Below are positions 44,210 through 51,496 of a stretch of 64,000 bases of DNA, one piece after another (the stretch's first letter is position 1; each line of letters opens with the position of its first letter). The stretch spans positions 1 to 64,000 of the forward strand of contig CBFHXG010000008.1 in assembly GCA_965659725.1 (NCBI GenBank), read 5' to 3'. The notes beneath the pieces were generated by a model, which saw nothing but the letters and a program-made list of their open reading frames with translations, made no database searches and was not told the origin of the DNA. The DNA is from Phaeocystidibacter sp965659725. GTDB taxonomy: Bacteria; Bacteroidota; Bacteroidia; Flavobacteriales; Schleiferiaceae. The translations under genes and the position numbers were made by a program.

Positions 44210-44557
44210 CTACATTCTCTTTTCCTTAATACGTGCAGCTTTACCTGTACGCTGACGCTGGTAGAAGATACGTGCGCGACGCACTTTACCTGTCTTGTTG
44301 ACCTCGATTTTTTCGATGCTTGGGTTGTTGATCGGGAAGATACGCTCTACTCCGATGCTGCCAGACATTTTGCGGATGGTGAATGTCTCAGTGGCACCTG
44401 TACCACGACGTTGCAGCACGATACCACGGAAGAACTGTGTACGTGTTTTAGCACCCTCGCTAATTTGATAATAAACGGTGATCGTATCACCAACGTTGAA
44501 TTTTGGAAGGTCATTGCGCTCAATGAACTTTTCCTCTACGTAAGAAACCAGATCCAT
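44210..44557 (-). CDS. rplS: 50S ribosomal protein L19
   Basis: A 115-residue L19. The ATG at 44557 is used because L19 begins near MDLVSYVEEKFI; a longer frame adds 14 residues. The family core FRGIVLQRRGTGATETFTIRK and the terminal KVRRARIFYQR are clear. L19 sits at the 30S-50S interface. It is downstream of trmD on the same strand with about 150 bases between them, in the usual trmD-rplS order. Confidence 0.95.
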   Translation of the reverse strand: MDLVSYVEEKFIERNDLPKFNVGDTITVYYQISEGAKTRTQFFRGIVLQRRGTGATETFTIRKMSGSIGVERIFPINNPSIEKIEVNKTGKVRRARIFYQRQRTGKAARIKEKRM

Positions 44558-44703
44558 CTTTCTGATTATTAATGTGTTCGATCGAAAGCTAACATTCACA
44601 ACTCTTGCCAGAGGTTAACCCACGTATGACCGATCCTTTGGTACCTGCCTCCGAATCGGGGTGCAATATTACGATGATTTTCGTGAAAAATGAGCTAACT
44701 GTC

Positions 44704-45387
44704 TCATTTTTTGCTATCCAGGAGGTCAGGTCGGCGTTCTTCTGTGCGCTTAACGGCTTGATCATGACGCCAATCTTCGATCTTTTGGGAATGCCCGCTC
44801 AGCAGGATTTCGGGAACTTCCCAACCTCGAAACGACTTAGGTCGCGTATAGACAGGCGGAGCGAGGAGGTCATCTTGGAAAGAATCAGTAAGAGCGGACG
44901 TTTCATCATTCAAGACGCCCGGTAATAATCGTATAACGGCATCGCTTACCACGGCCGCTGCAAGTTCACCGCCACTCAATACATAATCGCCTATGGATAT
45001 TTCCATGGTGATGAGGTGATCTCGTACGCGCTGATCCACTCCCTTATAATGTCCGGCTAGGATAATGATATTCTCCGCTAGGGAAAGGGTGTTGGCGTGC
45101 GACTGCTTGAAGGTTTGACCATCAGGAGTCATGTATACGATATGATCGTACTTTCTCTCTTTCTGCAGATCTTCTATACACTGGAATATCGGTTCTGCCA
45201 TCATTACCATTCCGGCGCCACCACCAAATTGATAATCATCTACTTGCTTGTGTTTACCCGAACCGTATTCCTTAAGATCGTGAACGTGTACTTTTACCAC
45301 GCCTTTATCTTGAGCGCGTTGAAGAATGGACTGTTCAAACGGACTTCTCAGCAGATCGGGTTGAACCGAAATGATATCGATGCGCAT
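44704..45387 (-). CDS. trmD: tRNA (guanine-N1-)-methyltransferase TrmD
   Basis: A 227-residue SPOUT methyltransferase that makes m1G37 in tRNA. Conserved blocks are YQFGGGAGMVM, ILAGHYKGVDQRV, the knot SIGDYVLSGGELAA and the DDLLAPPVYTRP segment. It begins one base inside the stop of the upstream 2OG oxygenase gene (a TAATG-type overlap) and precedes rplS, as in many bacteria. No rimM is adjacent, unlike the Proteobacterial rpsP-rimM-trmD-rplS order. Confidence 0.93.
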   Translation of the reverse strand: MRIDIISVQPDLLRSPFEQSILQRAQDKGVVKVHVHDLKEYGSGKHKQVDDYQFGGGAGMVMMAEPIFQCIEDLQKERKYDHIVYMTPDGQTFKQSHANTLSLAENIIILAGHYKGVDQRVRDHLITMEISIGDYVLSGGELAAAVVSDAVIRLLPGVLNDETSALTDSFQDDLLAPPVYTRPKSFRGWEVPEILLSGHSQKIEDWRHDQAVKRTEERRPDLLDSKK

Positions 45388-46337
45388 TATTTCAGGCCGA
45401 TTTCTTTCAAGCGTTCATCGAGGTATTCACCGGCTGTCATATCATCGTATTGCTTAGGGTTCTCCTCAGTAATACACGACTCCAGACAGGCTAGGTCCAT
45501 CTCTGAAATAGGGTGTAGGAAGAAAGGAATGCTGAAGCGAGAGGTGCCCCACTTTTCCTTTGGTGGGTTGGAAACACGGTGAGTTGTAGAACGTAAGACA
45601 TTGTTGGTCAGGCGTTGAAGCATATCTCCAACATTCACTACAACGGCATCTTCTGCAACATTTACAGGGATCCATTTTTCCTCTTTGGTCTTCACTTCCA
45701 AACCTTCGGCTGAAGCACCCATCAACAGGGTGATGAGGTTGATATCCTCATGTTCAGCAGCGCGAACCGCATCTTTCGGTTCCTCAGTGATAGGTGGGTA
45801 ATGGATAGCTCTAAGGATGGAGTTTCCATTCCTGATCTTCTCTTCAAAATAATCTTCAGGAAGCTTGAGGTATAGCGCAATGGCCTGAAGCAATTCACCT
45901 CCGGCTGTTTCTAAGGTCTTGTACGCCTGCATTCCAGCTGGGTTGAACTGCGGAAGCTCTTCAACACCCACGTTCTTAGGATATATTTCGGCGAGCTCGG
46001 CGTCGTCTTTTACACTCTGACCAAATTGGAAGAACTCCTTGAGGTCGCCAGAATTAAATCCTTTGGCGTGTTCTTTTCCAAAAGGCGTGTATCCGCGTTG
46101 GCCAGCTAAGCCTTCGATGTTGTATTTGAGTTTGGTCTCTTCATCGAGATTAAAGAACGCTTCAACTTGTTCGTAGAGATTCTCACGCAGTGCGGCATTC
46201 AAACCGTGGTTGGTAACGGTAACAAAACCTATCTCTTCATAGGCTCTACCCAGTTCCTTAACAAAACGGTTCTTTCTCACTGTATCACCTGATCTAAAAT
46301 CGGCTAGATCAACGGTTGGAATACTGCTCAAAGACAT
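45387..46337 (-). CDS. Isopenicillin N synthase-like 2-oxoglutarate/Fe(II) oxygenase
   Basis: A 316-residue double-stranded beta-helix oxygenase. The DIOX_N part (FVTVTNHGLN) precedes the Fe(II) ligands, HxD in AAEHEDINLITLLMG and His in LRSTTHRVSNPP; the co-substrate RxS is SRFSIPFF. The ATG at 46337 is chosen; the frame extends 37 residues further upstream without family character. This family oxidises small molecules such as amino acids or hormone precursors, and the substrate is unknown. Its stop overlaps the trmD start by one base. It is divergent from the E1 dehydrogenase gene. Confidence 0.82.
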   Translation of the reverse strand: MSLSSIPTVDLADFRSGDTVRKNRFVKELGRAYEEIGFVTVTNHGLNAALRENLYEQVEAFFNLDEETKLKYNIEGLAGQRGYTPFGKEHAKGFNSGDLKEFFQFGQSVKDDAELAEIYPKNVGVEELPQFNPAGMQAYKTLETAGGELLQAIALYLKLPEDYFEEKIRNGNSILRAIHYPPITEEPKDAVRAAEHEDINLITLLMGASAEGLEVKTKEEKWIPVNVAEDAVVVNVGDMLQRLTNNVLRSTTHRVSNPPKEKWGTSRFSIPFFLHPISEMDLACLESCITEENPKQYDDMTAGEYLDERLKEIGLK

Positions 46338-46452
46338 AAGCTCATTAATTTTAGCAAAGGTACGAACTGCAATTTGGGTAATCTTGTCGGAACAACAGGT
46401 AAAAAATGCACAATTATGTCGCCAGATTGTGCAGATGTGAACGAACACTCGC

Positions 46453-46460
46453 TACATTTG
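46453..46460 (+). promoter_or_regulatory. Candidate -7 element for the E1 dehydrogenase gene
   Basis: TACATTTG fits TAnnTTTG, 42 bases before the chosen ATG; a TTG lies 23 bases upstream at 46427-46429. The match is partial and not supported by other data. Confidence 0.35.
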
Positions 46461-46502
46461 GTCGTCGCAAGAATATACCAAGAAGAAAAGCTCAGATATA
46501 AC

Positions 46503-48482
46503 ATGTCAGAAGGTCAATCGACGCTCACCAAAGAAGAAAAGATAGCGCTGTACAGATCGATCATCGTCCCGAGGAAGATCGAGGAAAAGATGCTCATTTT
46601 ATTGCGTCAAGGACGAATTTCAAAGTGGTTCTCAGGATACGGACAAGAGGCTGTTTCTGTTGGAACGGCGATGGCTATGGATGATGATGAATTCATCTGT
46701 ACCATGCACCGAAATCTAGGAGTGTTTACTACTCGTCAAGTTCCATTGGATCGACTATTCGCTCAGTTCCAGGGAAAGATGGAAGGTTTTACCAAAGGCA
46801 GGGACCGTTCTTTCCACTTTGGAACCAAAGAGCACAAGATCGTTGGAATGATCAGTCACCTTGGCCCTCAAATGGGAGTGGCCGACGGACTCGCACTTTC
46901 ACATACGTTGAAAGGAGAGCAAAAAATAAGTATGGTCTACACCGGTGATGGAGGTGCTTCTGAAGGTGATTTCCACGAGGCATTGAACGTGGCTTCTGTG
47001 TGGCAATTACCCGTGTTATTCGTAGTAGAAAATAATCAATGGGGATTGAGTACACCTTCTCTTGAGCAATTCAACTTCGAGAGCTTCACGGTGAAAGGTC
47101 CGGCATATGGAATGGAAGCCTATTCGGTAGACGGTAATGATATCGAAGAAGTGTACCGCACGGCTCGTTCGTTGGCGCAGAGTATGCGAGGCCGACCTCG
47201 ACCGGTGTTGTTGGAGTGTAAGACATTCCGTATCCGTGGACACGAGGAGGCGAGTGGTACTAAATACTATCCAGATGGATTGATCGATAAATGGTCAAAA
47301 AAGGACCCCGTATTGCGCTTTGAAAACACACTGTTAAAAGAAGGTATTCTCTCGGAGGATGAGATGAAGGCCATACAGGATGAGGCGGTTGCCGATATTG
47401 CCGAGGCTATCGCTAAGGCGGATGCATACGACAAAATCGTTTTTGATGCGGAGCGCGAACTTGGGGATGTTTATGCTCCATTTGATAATGATGAAATAGA
47501 TCCATCCGGTTCTGAGCAAAGATCCATGCGTATGATCGATGCGGTACACAATGCACTGGATCAGGCCATGGAGAAGCATGAAGAACTCGTTTTGATGGGG
47601 CAGGATATTGCTGATTATGGCGGGGTATTCAAAGCTACGGATGGGTTGATGGATAAGTACGGGAAGGACCGAGTTCGAAATACCCCACTTTGTGAAGCGG
47701 CCATTTTAGGCGCGGGTTTAGGTCTTTCTATTCAGGGTCATAAAGCCATGGTAGAAATGCAGTTTGCCGATTTCGTCACCGAAGGCTTCACCCAGATCAT
47801 CAATAATTTGGCTAAGATCCATTGGAGATGGGGACAGAATGCCGATGTAGTGGTGAGGATGCCTACGGGTGCTGGCGTTGCAGCAGGACCTTTCCATAGC
47901 CAAAGCAATGAAGCTTGGTTTACCCATACTCCTGGCTTAAGGGTGGCCTATCCATCCAATCCGGTTGATGCCAAGGGATTGTTGTTGCAGAGTTTTAGGG
48001 ATCCCAATCCTGTGATGTTCTTCGAGCACAAGGGAATTTATAGAAGTGGGGAAATGCAAGTGCCGACCGATTATTACACAGTGCCTTTTGGAAAGGCACA
48101 CGTAGTACAGGAGGGAAAAGCATTGACCGTGGTTACCTACGGCATGGGTGTGGTAAAGATGAAGCAACTATTGAGTGCAGAATCGGATCTTAATATTGAA
48201 TTAATCGACCTAAGAACACTAGCGCCTTGGGACAAAGAAACGGTCATCAAGAGCGTGCAAAAAACGGGTAGGGTATTGATGATCTCAGAAGATGTGAATT
48301 CGGGAGGATTTATGAGCGATGTATCTCAAGTGGTTCAGGATGAATGTTTTAAGCACTTGGACGCCCCGGTAAAAGTGTTGTCTTCCATGAATACGGCGGT
48401 TCCGTTTGCGCCTGAGTTAGAGGAAGGATTCTTGCCTTGGAAATCTTTAAGATCGTCTATTCAAACCTTGATGGATTATTAA
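46503..48482 (+). CDS. 2-oxoacid dehydrogenase E1 component, fused alpha and beta
   Basis: A 659-residue fusion. The alpha part (residues about 1-340) has the TPP-binding motif GDG(GAS)EGDFHEALNVASVW ... NN near residues 140-175 and the RGHEEASGTKYYPDG segment. The beta part (about 350-659) starts MRMIDAVHNALDQAME, has GGVFKATDGL and EMQFADFVTEGFTQI, and ends with a transketolase C-terminal domain. Such fused E1s in Bacteroidota usually belong to branched-chain 2-oxoacid dehydrogenase, converting branched 2-oxo acids to acyl-CoA, which feed iso-fatty-acid synthesis. E2 and E3 are not nearby. The ATG at 46503 is chosen over an upstream frame start at 46374. Confidence 0.85.
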   Translation: MSEGQSTLTKEEKIALYRSIIVPRKIEEKMLILLRQGRISKWFSGYGQEAVSVGTAMAMDDDEFICTMHRNLGVFTTRQVPLDRLFAQFQGKMEGFTKGRDRSFHFGTKEHKIVGMISHLGPQMGVADGLALSHTLKGEQKISMVYTGDGGASEGDFHEALNVASVWQLPVLFVVENNQWGLSTPSLEQFNFESFTVKGPAYGMEAYSVDGNDIEEVYRTARSLAQSMRGRPRPVLLECKTFRIRGHEEASGTKYYPDGLIDKWSKKDPVLRFENTLLKEGILSEDEMKAIQDEAVADIAEAIAKADAYDKIVFDAERELGDVYAPFDNDEIDPSGSEQRSMRMIDAVHNALDQAMEKHEELVLMGQDIADYGGVFKATDGLMDKYGKDRVRNTPLCEAAILGAGLGLSIQGHKAMVEMQFADFVTEGFTQIINNLAKIHWRWGQNADVVVRMPTGAGVAAGPFHSQSNEAWFTHTPGLRVAYPSNPVDAKGLLLQSFRDPNPVMFFEHKGIYRSGEMQVPTDYYTVPFGKAHVVQEGKALTVVTYGMGVVKMKQLLSAESDLNIELIDLRTLAPWDKETVIKSVQKTGRVLMISEDVNSGGFMSDVSQVVQDECFKHLDAPVKVLSSMNTAVPFAPELEEGFLPWKSLRSSIQTLMDY

Positions 48483-48521
48483 GCGAGTTTTTGAAGATGT
48501 GAAATATGAAAATAAATAGTT

Positions 48522-48529
48522 TATATTTG
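48522..48529 (+). promoter_or_regulatory. -7 element upstream of the 77-residue protein gene
   Basis: TATATTTG, 23 bases before the ATG at 48553. It is identical to the -7 element of both forward-strand tRNA promoters. Confidence 0.55.
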
Positions 48530-48552
48530 GGCAAATTCAACGCAAAAGAATT

Positions 48553-48786
48553 ATGGCAAAAGACAATTTAACACCGCTCCAGATCGCGAATAAAATTCGT
48601 GAGAACCAGAACAACAACAAGACATTGAAGTCACTTTTCAGCAATCAGCTGTTTGGTAAATTCAGTGCAGAGGAATTGAATGGTTTGAAAAAGAGCATCG
48701 ACAAGCAGATCGAGAAGCGCAAGCAAGATGAAGTTGATGAGCACATCGACTATTTGAAGAGCCTTGGATACAAGGTTTCGAAGTAA
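48553..48786 (+). CDS. Small helical protein of unknown function
   Basis: A 77-residue, charged, probably fully helical protein (MAKDNLTPLQIANKIRENQ, then a stretch ending LKKSIDKQIEKRKQDEVDEH). I do not recognise a family. It has its own TATATTTG promoter element and a strong terminator at 48808-48834, so it is a separate transcription unit and likely expressed. The Lys/Glu-rich C-terminal half could form a coiled coil. Confidence 0.75.
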   Translation: MAKDNLTPLQIANKIRENQNNNKTLKSLFSNQLFGKFSAEELNGLKKSIDKQIEKRKQDEVDEHIDYLKSLGYKVSK

Positions 48787-48807
48787 CTCGTACCTACAAC
48801 AAGATGA

Positions 48808-48834
48808 AGATCCCGCCACGTGCGGGATTTTTTT
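48808..48834 (+). terminator. Terminator after the 77-residue protein gene
   Basis: ATCCCGC/GCGGGAT stem with a 5-base loop, followed by seven T residues. Confidence 0.88.
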
Positions 48835-48910
48835 GTGGGTACATCTATCGCTTTTTCAAGCGGTTGCTGATCTAGCACTTCATTTTTTCAATTTTTTTCA
48901 TCAACCGTGC

Positions 48911-48940
48911 TTGTAGGTTTCTCCAGACCATCTATATTTG
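48911..48940 (+). promoter_or_regulatory. Bacteroidota-type promoter of tRNA-Val
   Basis: TTG at 48911-48913, a 19-base spacer and TATATTTG at 48933-48940. The spacing and -7 element equal those of the tRNA-Asp promoter. Confidence 0.75.
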
Positions 48941-48977
48941 CACCCGCAATCGCAACAAGGATTGCACTTCACACCTC

Positions 48978-49052
48978 GGGTGGTTAGCTCAGTTGGTTCA
49001 GAGCATCTGCCTTACAAGCAGAGGGTCGGGGGTTCGAATCCCTCACCACCCA
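48978..49052 (+). tRNA. tRNA-Val (TAC)
   Basis: A 75-base cloverleaf: acceptor GGGTGGT/ACCACCC with discriminator A, anticodon TAC at 49013-49015 in a CTTACAA loop, and T-arm GGGGGTTCGAATCCCTC. CCA is not encoded. Confidence 0.96.
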
Positions 49053-49365
49053 CAACAAAAAGCTTCGCTATCGCGAGGCTTTTTTTGTGGGCTTGAGTCA
49101 AGCTTGCTTGAACGAAAAGCCCACGAAAAAAGACTCAGCACTGCCGATAGGCAGGGCCGAAGCTTTTTGTTGTGAAACCTTTCTCAGGATGCCGCGACGT
49201 TAGGAGCGGAATCTCTCACCACTGTATTGCGGGTTTAGCAAGCTTGCTTGAACGAAATCACACGAAAAAAGACTCCGCACAGCCGATAGGCAGGGCCGAA
49301 GATTTTTGTTGTGACCACCAACCTGGGGGTGCCGCGACATTAGGAGCGGAATCCCTTTCTACCAG
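49051..49365. repeat. tRNA-associated palindromic repeat in two tandem copies
   Basis: The first copy (about 49051-49222) has 17-base inverted ends at 49051-49067 and 49158-49174 (CACAACAAAAAGCTTCG and its complement). Nested inside are a GTGGGCTT/AAGCCCAC stem, a TCAAGC/GCTTGA hairpin at 49098-49111 and a CTGCC/GGCAG hairpin. Then follow GATGCCGCGACGTTAGGAGC and GGAATCTCTCACCAC, which resembles the tRNA-Val T-arm and acceptor end. A second, more diverged copy begins with CAAGCTTGCTTGAACG at 49240-49255 and ends near 49365; the period is about 140 bases. This suggests duplication of a unit that includes the 3' end of a tRNA. Confidence 0.75.
49057..49087 (+). terminator. Terminator of tRNA-Val
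   Basis: AAAAGCTTCGC with CGCGAGGCTTTT forms a stem with one wobble pair, followed by T7. It begins 5 bases after the tRNA. Confidence 0.8.
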
Positions 49366-49386
49366 CATTTTCCCTACCTTCCTCCC

Positions 49387-50241
49387 ATGAAAAGCTTCAT
49401 CTCTCTCATCGCTATATCTTTTCATTCACCCTTTCTGTTCAAACCGATGCTGATTTTGATGGATTTGAAGATTATTTGATCATAGAGCCAGCCAACATAC
49501 CGCGAGACGGCCGAGCAATTTCCCGACGAATCGAGTGCTATGGCCTACGTTGATTCGTTCCGAGTATGCTCAAACGATTCTATGGAAGTTTCTGGATCAG
49601 AGGGACTTGTTCTTTTGCCTGAAGGCAAGACCCATATTTCCGCAGGAGAAAGAGCTTGGATCAGGATTGGTGAAGGCGATGGAAGAATGTACCGATTATG
49701 TGAAGCCGGCGTCACTCCAAAACGCGAAATATTCCATCCTCAAGACCCCGTTCACTTTTCACTTCCAGCCGGGCGCACGTTTAACCTCGAAAGACTTTGG
49801 GAAATTTTGGGTGAGGTGCCGAATTCCGTCCCTTCCAAGCAAGAGTTCATTTAGTGGGAAGACGATGGCAGTGGACTGGATAGGAATATTACTGAATCTG
49901 GGACGTATGCCTTTCGATACTACGACCCTTGTGGATACGAGATCGTGGATTCCGTTAGCGTAGGCTTTGTAGAACTTGAGGACCCTTCAGCTTCGCCAGG
50001 AGATCTGCCTTTCAAGACACAATGGATCAAGACGGATGGAGATACCGTTACCTACAAGATCGCATATTGGTCGGATATAACCTTAAATGACCGTCCCCAC
50101 GGTGTGGAGGCTATCTCGGATATCTCGCAAACATTAAAGGTGGATGGAGAAAATGCAATTGGCATCCTTGTTTCAGATACTATTGCTCTAAGTGGGGTAC
50201 ATATTAAACCTACACTTTATCGATCAGTATTAGCGGGCTAG
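49387..50241 (+). pseudogene. Decayed secreted-protein gene (CHU_C-type related)
   Basis: The region begins ATGAAAAGCTTC with a signal-like peptide, then coding sequence continues in changing frames: VQTDADFDGFEDYLI, then AEQFPDESSAMAYVDSFRVC up to a TAG near 49852, then WEDDGSGLDRNITESGTYAFRYYD running open to 50241. The last part matches the beta-strand module VWEDGSTELERTI...GTYSY found in the two CHU_C proteins at 12.5-15 kb. At least two frameshifts are needed to join the pieces. No sorting domain is found after 50241. It looks like the remains of a secreted surface protein gene of the same general type. Confidence 0.55.
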
Positions 50242-50876
50242 ATACCTTGCCACTGGCGCAGATGGTGATGTGTACGAAATGCTGATACCTCATCTCTGGA
50301 TGGGGAAAATGGAAGAAGGGGAAGAGTGAGAAGATAGCAGGGATAGGAAGGCTAGTTGGGAATGCGGGGATGGCAAAGTGGGAGTAGGTAGCTAACTTGG
50401 TGAAGATGTAGAATAGGGCAACGAAGGAGTAGAGGGAGCGCAAATGATAACGGGGGCCCCCAACCCCGCCCCAGTCTCAAGCTACGCACCCAACACCCAT
50501 TTATCCGTACGATAAACGCATACAAACGGGTAATTTTTCAGATCATGTTTTTCAAACAGAAAGTCATCTGAAATTCCATATCATAAACGTAATAATGAAT
50601 AGATTGATACCGGGGAGGGGTCGGGGGCTCCATCAAAACACCCCCCAAAAAAATAAATAAATAAAGAATCCACACTCACCCTTTCTAGCTCTCCCCAATT
50701 CACCCCATTTCTAGTTCATTCCATTCTATTCCATCTCCATTCTATCTCCACTCGATCACACACCTCATTTTACCTCATTATAATGCTAGGAATCCAGACC
50801 CATCATCACTTCTCAGCTCTGATCCTCCACCAACCAATCCTCCCATTCAACTGAACAACACACCCATTCTTACCAC
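50242..50876. other. Long noncoding stretch with a GC-rich inverted-repeat element
   Basis: No gene is supported in these 635 bases. The first 200 are purine-rich (repeated GGAAGA/GGGGAA). Then 20-base arms at 50453-50472 and 50612-50631 are inverted copies with 17 of 20 matches, of the type GGGGCCCCCAACCCCGCCCC, enclosing about 140 bases. The last 240 bases are pyrimidine-rich (CTCATT and TCCATTC iterations). The coding-frame by-products here are not genes. Confidence 0.7.
50453..50631. repeat. 179-bp element bounded by 20-base inverted repeats (MITE-like)
   Basis: The arms at 50453-50472 and 50612-50631 match in 17 of 20 positions when one is inverted. Inside, TTTTTCAGAT and ATCTGAAAT form another inverted pair around 50527-50578. 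No clear target-site duplication flanks it, so a mobile origin is only a suggestion; it may equally be a long hairpin. Confidence 0.5.
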
Positions 50877-50903
50877 AAAAAAATCCCGCACAGGGCGGGA
50901 TCT
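50877..50903 (-). terminator. Terminator of msrB
   Basis: On the minus strand ATCCCGCCCTGTGCGGGAT forms a 7-bp stem followed by T7. It lies 24 bases beyond the msrB stop. Confidence 0.85.
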
Positions 50904-50926
50904 CGTATCCGTCACATTTAACTTAT

Positions 50927-51448
50927 TTATTGTTCGTCAGTATCCGATTCTTCCTCCTCAAAATCCAAAGAGGCGGAGTTGACGCAGTAGCGTAGTCCGG
51001 TTGAAGTGGGACCATCATTGAAAACGTGACCCAAATGTCCACCACAGTTGGCACATAGGATCTCCGTTCGCACCATGCCATAGCTCGTGTCCAATTTCTC
51101 AATGATCTTTTCCTCAGCTATACCTTTGTCAAAGCTCGGCCATCCGCAGTGTGCATCGAACTTACTATCACTCGAGAATAGTTCTGCACCACAACCAGCA
51201 CACGTGTAAACCCCATCTTCAAAGTGCATGTCGTATTTGCCCGTGCCTGCTCGTTCCGTGCCCTTTTCTCTAAGTACATAGTATTGCTCTGGTGTCAGCT
51301 GTTGACGCCATTCTTCATCGCTTTTTTGTACGCTGTATTCTGTCATGGTATCTGTTGATGTTGATTGATCGCGCGTTTCATTCTGTGCCGAGCATGCTAC
51401 TCCTGCCCAAACCAAAGCGATCATAATTGTGGTTCTCCTGATCATCAT
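50927..51448 (-). CDS. msrB: Peptide-methionine (R)-S-oxide reductase MsrB, lipoprotein
   Basis: A 173-residue exported MsrB. The start at 51448 (alternatives at 51466 and 51445) gives a signal peptide with lipobox WAGVAC, so Cys20 or so is likely lipidated. Zn-binding CxxC pairs are CAGCGAEL and CANCGGHLGH; the catalytic Cys is in RYCVNSASL and the HCGWPSF segment is typical. It reduces methionine-R-sulfoxide in proteins, here at the membrane, using electrons from a thioredoxin-type donor. A glutamate- and aspartate-rich tail (EEEESDTDEQ) ends the protein. It is transcribed in the direction of its terminator and upstream of it lies the SGNH hydrolase gene on the same strand. Confidence 0.9.
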   Translation of the reverse strand: MMIRRTTIMIALVWAGVACSAQNETRDQSTSTDTMTEYSVQKSDEEWRQQLTPEQYYVLREKGTERAGTGKYDMHFEDGVYTCAGCGAELFSSDSKFDAHCGWPSFDKGIAEEKIIEKLDTSYGMVRTEILCANCGGHLGHVFNDGPTSTGLRYCVNSASLDFEEEESDTDEQ

Positions 51449-51496
51449 AGTGTTCGTTTTGATCATAGACGAGACACTATCTCGAAGGCTTTCAGC

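Noticed and set aside
46374..46502. Upstream extension of the E1 dehydrogenase frame
   Set aside because: The sequence before the ATG at 46503 has no E1 character and contains the putative promoter.
49051..49365. CRISPR array behind tRNA-Val
   Set aside because: Only two diverged copies of a long, internally palindromic unit are present, with no regular spacers and no cas genes.
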